From Lactuca virosa (lineage: Eukaryota > Streptophyta > Magnoliopsida > Asterales > Asteraceae): DNA of 64,000 bases. The notes below the pieces were generated by a model. It was not told the DNA's origin and did not search any database. It saw nothing but the letters and a program-made list of their open reading frames with translations. The stretch lies in contig CAKMRJ010003334.1 of the NCBI GenBank assembly GCA_928212115.1, positions 342,003,720 through 342,067,719 of the forward strand. Direction: 5' to 3'. The translations under genes were made by a program, and so were the position numbers. Shown piece after piece: positions 61,101-64,000 of the stretch. Every line of letters begins with the position of its first letter. The first letter of the stretch is position 1.

Positions 61101-62743
61101 GGAAAGGTGGTACTCCTGCGGAGATACTTTTGAGCCTTGACACAAGAGATGATCTGAAAGTTTGAGCTAGGTTTGTCGCCATAAACGACGAGAGTTTTGC
61201 CATTTGGCAGATTAAGGCGAACGACCTTTTCGTGACATAGGATTTCAGTATGGTGAAGGCACAACCAATCCATGCCAATGATGACATCAAAACTTTTTAT
61301 GGTGACCGACATAAGGTCGATTTGGAAAGAGTGATTGTTTAAGGTGAGGGTACACTCGGTGTAAATGTCGTTAGTGTTCTCTGTTTTTCCGTTAGCCATT
61401 TCTACGGTGAATGTGTCTTTTAGTGTTTGTGGTTTTGTTTAAGCAAGCGTTTTAAATTGATGGCTCACGAAGCTTTTCTCCGCGCCACTATCGAAAAAGA
61501 ATGCATGCGTATGTATGTTGAGGAGAAACGTACTGGTGACCACAGTTGGATCTGCGACTGCTTCCTCATGACCTATCGCTAGCACTCTGCCCACTTCACC
61601 AGGGTTGGGGTTTCTTGCCTTCGGGCAGTTACGCTTGAAGTGTCCTGCTTCTCCACATCTATAGCAGGTTCGGCTGGCTCCTGCGTTGGCAGCTTGTGCG
61701 TTCTGTTGGACTGGAGCTTTACAAAACCGAGCAGTGTGCCCCTTTTTGTTACAGTTGGTGCAGTGCATTTCACGACATGCGTCGTTATGGTGAAAGCTGC
61801 ACTTGTTGCACTTGGGTAGGTTCCCAGCGTATTGCCTTATCGGAGTTGGGTTGGCAGTGGTTGTGGCAGCGTGCACCGCAACCACTTGTTGCTTTTTGGC
61901 AGGGTCTTGAGCAGGTTGACCCTTCTTCTGGTTCCAGAACTTTCTTTTGTTGTTCCCCCGTTTTTCTTGTTCAGTGGTGGTTGCCACGGTGCCATGGCTG
62001 GCTTTATGGTCGATAAGTTGCTGTGTCTGTTCATTGGCACTGTCAAAGGTAGTTGGCTTTGAGGCCAATACGTTTCCTTGAAGTTTGGGAAATAGTCCTC
62101 ATATGTATCTTTCCACCTTTTTTCTTTCCGAAGGAACCATCTCGGGACACAGCATGGCTAGATCGCTAAACTTTGAGGTATAAGACAGGATGTCAGAGCC
62201 TGTCATTTTGAGACCCCAAAGTTCCTCTTCCAACTTCTGTATCTCGCCCCTTGGGCAGTACTCCTTCATCAACATGGTTTTCAGGTCTTCCCATGTTATC
62301 GAGTTAGCCATCGGAAGTGTCAATGCCTTGACGTGGCCATTCCACCAGGTGAGGGCCCTTTCAGAGAATGTGCATGCTGCAAATTTGACCTTGCTTGCTT
62401 CAGGGCATGCGCATATTTCGAAGATGGATTCGGTTTTCTTGAACCATTGCAGCAATGCTATGACACCTCCGCTTCCATTGAAGGTTTTGGGTTTGGCATT
62501 TGTAAAGTCTTTGTAGGTACACTCTCTCGAGTGTCCCTGGCTGTCCCCTTGGTTAGAATTTGTGGCACCATTACCCACACCACCCGCATTATTGGTGTTG
62601 ATTTGGGACATTGCGGCTGCTACTGCGGCTGTCACGGAAGCCTGGAACATTACTAGGTCGAACTGAGGGGGGTGGGTGGTGGTGGTGGTGGTGCAGCTGC
62701 AGTCTGCGGCGCCGCCACGTCTAGGATTTCTACGAGGTGGCAT
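58200..62743 (-). pseudogene. Ty3/gypsy gag-pol with chromodomain, element 4 (frameshifted)
   Basis: The gag starts at 62743 (M-P-P-R-R-N), with a gag core at 62560-62099 and two or three Cys-His knuckles at 61760-61600. A gag/pol stop at 61439-61441 looks like a simple CAA-to-TAA change rather than a designed boundary. Protease is at 61500-61250, reverse transcriptase at 61000-60118 (F-I-D-D near 60490), RNase H at 60100-59820, integrase at 59818-58591 (C-L-T-C intact near 59375) and a chromodomain-like tail to 58200. At least five frameshifts or stops occur. It has no gag-protease intron. It belongs to a chromovirus family different from elements 1 to 3. Confidence 0.88.
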
Positions 62744-63431
62744 TTTCTGCCATATTAAGAATGAAAAGACAATAAGTCTTTGATAGCGCTTACAAGTCGA
62801 GAGTTAAAACTAAACATTATTAGTTCTTTATATGCATCATGATTCCGACTTGTAAAGATATCATACGAATCGATTCATACTAGAGGTCTATAGATATAGA
62901 CTTTATGAATGCTGATAGATTTGGTTTGCATGAAACGTCTGTGATAGTATCCATACCGGGCCCATCCAACAATCGTTTGATGTTATTTTATATATAATTA
63001 AGTTTTAAATAAACTTTCGAACCTAATGGGTCTGTCCTGGGCCCACAACCAAACAAGGAACAGGATCCAAGGCGGAACCACCGTTTCTAGGTCGACATGG
63101 TCTTAATTATTCATAACTTTGATTTATACATCAAACAATCATAAATCGGACACCAGTAAATTTAGTCTGAAAACAATTCCTGTCATGAACTTGATGTATT
63201 AAAGCAAATAGCGTGTCAATTTCATTGATATAACTTAGTATACAATATTGGGGAAACTTTAAACTTGACCCTACAGGGGTCTATGATACATCAATGTATG
63301 GCAAATTTTGACCGCCTAACAGATCCCGGAAGTGTAACCACTTAAGTCGCGAGATCGGACACAAAATACTCTAAAATAATAGTAGTATTTATCCGCAAAA
63401 CTAGATTAGACTGAAGCGAGCAGTGCAAACA
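62744..63431 (-). other. Leader between upstream ORF and gag, element 4
   Basis: AT-rich, with no ORF. It contains no LTR edge, so the 5' LTR must lie right of the window. Confidence 0.5.
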
Positions 63432-64000
63432 CTACTTGTGGGGGTTGAAGCTTTGAGGATCACAAAGTGAAGACACGAAGTTCCTCATTTCGGCTCTGGA
63501 TTCAGCCGCCTGCCGTTCTGCGTCTGCCAGACGTCCTTCTAGAGTGGCTCGGTGTTCTCGGAGTTCTTGCACTTCAGCTCGGGTCGCGACCATTTCCCGT
63601 CGAAGAAGCTCGGTGCAGTCTCGAGTTCGATCGTGGTCATCATCCAACCGGCGAATGCGAACGGAGTTGACTTGGCTGGTTGCACCGATTTCCATGAGGT
63701 GGTGGGTGTTAAATCTTGTTTGCTCTTCGTGGCGTGTGACACGGTGAACCATGACGGGAACGGCTCGGTCGGCTGACCCTCCTCTGCTGAGATCGTAGAA
63801 ACTTCGTTCCATGCCATAGGGAGGTCGTTGACCTTGCTCTGGCTCCATCGATGGTATAGTTCGGGCCTATTGGGGCGTCGGGTCTTGGAAGTGTGTTGCG
63901 GAGGGATAGGGCCAGGGTGTGGATTCGTAGACTTGGACTTCGGGTTCGGAGTCGGTTCCATCTGAGTCTTCTTCCTCTTCACCGTCTACGGATTCTTCCT
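63432..64000 (-). CDS. Extra ORF upstream of gag in element 4 (partial, one stop)
   Basis: On the minus strand one frame is open from the right edge to 63432, except a single TAG near 63868. The first part is acidic (E-E-E-D-S-D...). From the Met at 63848 it encodes 138 residues, Arg/Glu-rich, with a predicted coiled coil in the last 60 residues (heptad-like L-R-E-H-R-A-T-L-E-G-R-L). I recognise no family. Its position 0.7 kb before gag on the same strand suggests an accessory ORF of the element; a captured or unrelated host fragment is the alternative. The 5' end is outside the window. Confidence 0.5.

Noticed and set aside
61439..61441. Gag/pol stop in element 4 as programmed read-through
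   Set aside because: A single C-to-T change of a Gln codon explains it, and the element has many other inactivating changes.

Overview
This is a piece of a plant nuclear chromosome: two eukaryotic genes with many GT-AG introns sit in a sea of nested LTR retrotransposons. The many Tekay/Del-like chromodomain Ty3/gypsy elements, the tRNA-iMet primer sites and the plant gene families point to a eudicot with a large, repeat-rich genome. An Asteraceae species such as lettuce is my best guess, but that is an inference and not proven here.

Layout. 1-5260: a young-looking Ty3/gypsy element on the minus strand (element 1), whose gag and pol are open to the left edge. It is inserted in a Copia-type LTR that continues at 5261-5789. 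5790-12815: an old plus-strand copy of the same family (element 2) with a truncated 5' LTR. 12816-15180: a Copia RNase H remnant and a decayed LTR. 15660-16800: a broken calcium-dependent protein kinase (CDPK) fragment. 18524-21863: a TRM13-type tRNA 2'-O-methyltransferase gene (9 exons) with one extra A in exon 3. 23273-30673: a fully open 20-exon WD40 gene of the WDR6/TRM734 type. 32103-48060: four nested insertion levels. The 3' LTR of element 5 is split by complete element 3 (33190-47246); the 3' LTR of element 3 is split by a solo LTR (34642-38371), which is split by a solo LTR of another family (34729-36462). A Copia solo LTR also sits in the gag of element 3. 48061-50534: the pol-less interior of element 5. 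50806-55686: a Copia-type element with gag remains but no visible pol. 55687-64000: a different chromodomain Ty3/gypsy element (element 4) with an extra ORF upstream of gag, running off the right edge.

How the genes work together: the two host genes are neighbours on the same strand and both belong to tRNA ribose 2'-O-methylation. TRM13 acts on acceptor-stem position 4; WDR6/TRM734 is the partner of the TRM7 methylase at position 34.

The most unusual signal is not a gene. Four LTR families each carry their own short CG-rich palindrome (ACTCGNCGAGT, TCACGNCGTGA, TGCGATCGCA, TACGYNGGGCGTA). The sequences differ, but within each family the palindromes come in pairs whose starts are mostly 21-22 bp apart, about two helical turns. 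A second strong signal is a 69-74 nt GT-AG intron between gag and protease, conserved in position in three copies, with a matching donor in a fourth.
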